A DNA stretch of 64,000 bases from Scortum barcoo (Eukaryota > Chordata > Actinopteri > Centrarchiformes > Terapontidae), in assembly GCA_023238725.1 (NCBI GenBank), contig CM041546.1, positions 11,667,028-11,731,027 on the forward strand, in the 5' to 3' direction. Both the position numbers and the translations under genes were made by a program. The notes under the pieces were generated by a model that ran no database searches, was not told the DNA's origin, and worked only from the letters and a program-made list of their open reading frames with translations. Below, piece after piece: positions 60,986 to 64,000 of the stretch. Position 1 is the first letter of the stretch; every line of letters starts with the position of its first letter.

Positions 60986-61960
60986 GACCTTTGAAACTGC
61001 AGCAAGATGCAAAGTTTAAAGAAATGATCCTGAACATCCACTAAATCAGCCTCAAGTTAATATTGTTTTGTCAAGTTGGTCAAGTCTGGAGAAATCTGGA
61101 CAAAACATTATAAACAGAACATTTAAGATTCATGGCAAAAGGGTTTTGCAGAGACAAATTTAAAGAACAACATTTCATTTGTTGTTGTGGCGTTTCCCCG
61201 TTCTTTCACTCATTTTTAAAGAACAGTGGAGACAACAGTTTATATGCCGGTGCCAGTATACGAGTTAATTGAGTCAGCGGAGACAAGAGGTTGCAGCTCA
61301 GTGAGAGAAACGGGCCTGATGGGCTTCAAAAATACAACTCTCACCGTGGCTGGGAACCAAAGCAAGCTAATTACTGGCAGAGCCGAGTGCTGTCCCACAG
61401 TGAAAGGGGAAGAAATGTAGAGAAAGAAAAAGGGAGACAGATGCACAGACTGACAATTTGAATGCAATTGTTGTTGTTTTTTTATTATTATTATTATTAC
61501 TGTATACCTGTGTCTCACCATAGTCTGTGCTAACCAATAGATGCATTATACATTACAAAAAAACCTGTACGTCAGCAAAACGTGAAGAAAAATGAAAACA
61601 TTCGTCACAGTTCGTCAGCGTTTTATCAGGAGCTTTGTACCACGCACTTGCAGGGAAATAATCAGTTTGGCAAGTGACTCAATCCAATAACAAAAACAGA
61701 ATTTACGCTTTCTATTTTTTCTCAGCTTTCCACAAGCAAGGAAATGAGAAATGGATTTTAATTGTTTCACGATTAGCAAAAAAAAAAAGAGGAGGAAAAA
61801 GAAAACAATTAGGCACGTCTCCAGTGATGTCACTGTCTCCAAGATGGTGATGCGTCATTTGACGGTGCACATTGGAAGTTGTTCAGTGGAGGAACTCTGG
61901 CTGACTATTTCCCTCTGCAGTCTAAATGTTCCCTGTAAAGATTAATGGAGAATCAGAGAC

Positions 61961-61962
<2 letters not shown>
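60986..61962. other. Noncoding stretch with (TTA)n
   Basis: A TTATTATTATTATTA run lies at about 61482-61499, and an A run at 61779-61788. No exon or clear transposon is seen. Confidence 0.5.

Positions 61963-61995
<33 letters not shown>
61963..61995. repeat. (TG)n microsatellite, about 33 bp
   Basis: A perfect TG run. Confidence 0.95.
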
Positions 61996-61998
<3 letters not shown>

Positions 61999-63590
61999 CT
62001 GCATTTATTTATGCTGTGCAATGCAAGTGTGTTTGCATCTGTGTGTGTGCATGTGTGTGACACTTACCCGGTATGTGGTTTCCTTATTCAGAGACAGTGA
62101 GGGGATGAGACAAACTAAAGCAGCAAGATTAGCAGGCAGCCATCTACACTGTGATCCATCTTACAACAGCTATACACGGGCTTTATCACGGCTATACATT
62201 ATAAATTTGCACACAAACAAACACACAAAGACAGATTAGCGGGAAGCCATTCATTTCTGATCCAATCTTTCAATCCCTGATTTCCTGAAGTAACTTTTAG
62301 TGATGCTCCCATACTGGCTGCTAAATTGATTCCCAAAACAGGACTCAATTATGTGCACAGATTATACTGCAAGTCCTTATGAGCAGGCGAATGACTGACC
62401 CGACTCCTGAAGTAAAAGGATAGAGCTAAAACACAATCTCTGGCAAATATGAAACGTAGTGTCTCCCCTGAGGTCTGCTGCTACAACAAACTCCTTGATT
62501 TGATGCTTTTAGATGCACATACACCCATTTATCTTTGTACTCCTCATATAAACCTACTGGTGGATTTCAGTATCAAGTAGGTGTAATAAGGTTATGTGTG
62601 TACAGTACTTGCTTGGGCTTAAACTAGGATCAGTAAGACATTTAGGTTTTGAAACAATGTTCAGGAAAATATCCAAAGTCTCTAGTTGCTTATCACGCTG
62701 TATAAACTTAAAAATATCTGTGTAGGAAACTTGGAAAATGTGTAAATTAAAAAATTTAACTGAAGAGATCTAAATACAGATTCAAACAGATTCAAACCCC
62801 CAAAAAACAGCACTCAGAGATGCACATGCACATTTAAGTTACAATAGGGACTGCTTTCAGCTGTAAGATCTGTAATTTCATCATTTGTGGATTTGAATCT
62901 TATTATATTCTAAAACCACAGATCTGTTTTGCACTTGCACAAACTTTATTTTCTTATGCAGATCTTTTCTATTTTTACAAAATATTATATATGACCACAG
63001 ACATTATTTCACAACAATCAACCCATGTTTGAGCCCATATTAATGTCACATCTGTCATTCTGTGGTGTGTACTCCAAAGAAAGTCTCCTTTTCCCACAGC
63101 TGAAGCTTCCGTTTGGCAGTGGTCACAAGCTCAAAAGAGTACAGTTTGCCTCAACTTTATGTGCTGAGTCACACATATATTTTAGTTTTTCCTGCATTTA
63201 TACAAAATGGGGGACACAGATGAGTTTGTTTATTTTTATGATTTATGACTACCCCAGAATTCAGACTGATGTGCGTCTGCAGAGAACATCTCGTCTCTTG
63301 GTTGCTCTCCTCAAGTCATGAAATAGTTTGGATGAACATTGCATCTCAGGTTTGCTTGTGGTCATTGTAAAAGTCCAGGAATTAGTTACGCTTTGCAAAC
63401 AGCTGGTGAGAATTTCTTGCTAGTGTTCTGGTCTGATGAGAAAAAAATGAAGAAAGAATGCAGAGTGCTTAAATGAATGGTTCATTTCTTTCCCCAGTTA
63501 GCAACAAATGTTGGATAAATATTCCCCTTTTCAAGACTGCTCTGCAAACGCCACTCTTGAAAAGATGAGTGAACACCCAGAGACTGCAAC
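61996..63590. other. Noncoding stretch, nothing recognised
   Basis: Unique-looking, AT-rich sequence. CAGATTCAAA is duplicated in tandem at 62777-62796. No gene is seen. Confidence 0.45.
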
Positions 63591-63611
63591 CACACACACA
63601 CACACACACTC
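63591..63611. repeat. (CA)n microsatellite
   Basis: A CA run of about 20 bp followed by CTCACTCAC. Confidence 0.9.
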
Positions 63612-63664
63612 ACTCACGAACACAACATTCAGACTGCAGAAAAGACAGAACCCCTGCCAAGCAT

Positions 63665-63948
63665 TGAGAAAACAGGCAGGGAGAGAAAGATAAAGAATGG
63701 GGGAGAAACGAGGCAAAAATGCTGGGTAAAACACAACTAGAGGGAACGAGAGGTAGAAGAAGAAAAAAAAGAGACAATGACGGAGAGGTAAATCCAGGAA
63801 AGCAGTATTAAGAGACAGAGATGGTGTGGAGAATAGAGAGAAAGGATGAGTTAGGCTGAGAGGACATAATGGGGAGGAAATAGAAACTAAAACCTACAGC
63901 AAATGAAAGAGAGACAAGAGATAAAAGGATAGAGTTAAGATAACAGAG
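63665..63948. repeat. Polypurine tract
   Basis: A/G-rich plus strand over about 285 bp, with AGAGACA-type units. Confidence 0.75.
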
Positions 63949-64000
63949 AGTGACATCAGTAGCTACATACAGCATTAATAGTTTCCTACAACAATTTCTA

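Overview
The window looks like intergenic or intronic DNA from a bony fish, probably a percomorph. The evidence is moderate AT-richness, general CpG scarcity, very many (CA)n/(TG)n tracts, long polypurine/polypyrimidine blocks, and dispersed repeats typical of teleosts. I found no host protein-coding exon, tRNA, rRNA or recognisable microRNA. Nearly all open frames are short and either low-complexity (CA-repeat translations, Pro/Ser-rich shadows of polypyrimidine tracts) or chance frames. No bacterial-style gene system, CRISPR array or operon is present.

The only substantial coding relic is a plus-strand non-LTR retrotransposon (LINE) at about 37641-41097. It has a CpG-rich 5' leader, an APE-type endonuclease, a reverse transcriptase, a C-terminal domain, and a 3' UTR ending in a short hairpin, AATAAA and (ATCT)5. 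It is close to full length for this type, but several frameshifts and stops inactivate it, including one extra base inside the catalytic FADD codons of the RT. Its family is the CR1/L2/Rex1-like group of fish LINEs.

Other mobile-element traces are: a minus-strand Tc1/mariner end with a transposase C-terminus (1619-1856); a decayed SINE directly abutting it (1870-2068); a microsatellite-linked dispersed repeat (8064-8214); a possible fold-back MITE (9734-9988); a minus-strand LINE/SINE 3' tail (11431-11458); two possible related repeats (45463-45650 and 52541-52840); a tRNA-derived SINE sharing the LINE's 3' tail (about 48803-49023); a hAT-like MITE with terminal inverted repeats and imperfect 8-9 bp target duplications (54829-55411); and a common teleost dispersed repeat (60725-60985).

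Layout: 1-5.5 kb is unique sequence with the Tc1/SINE pair. From 5.5 to 31.5 kb there are microsatellites, purine/pyrimidine blocks and AT-rich stretches. From 31.5 to 37.6 kb there is a large purine block, then AT-rich DNA, a 12-bp minisatellite and a small promoter-like GC/CCAAT patch. The LINE follows at 37.6-41.1 kb. From 41.1 to 64 kb there is AT-rich DNA, a long TG cluster at 44.8-45.2 kb, the SINE, the MITE and more simple repeats. A few non-repetitive stretches look like candidate conserved noncoding elements, but that needs alignment to other fish. I see no convincing new biological system. The most informative signals are the shared LINE/SINE 3' tail, the MITE with its duplications and the promoter-like patch beside the LINE.
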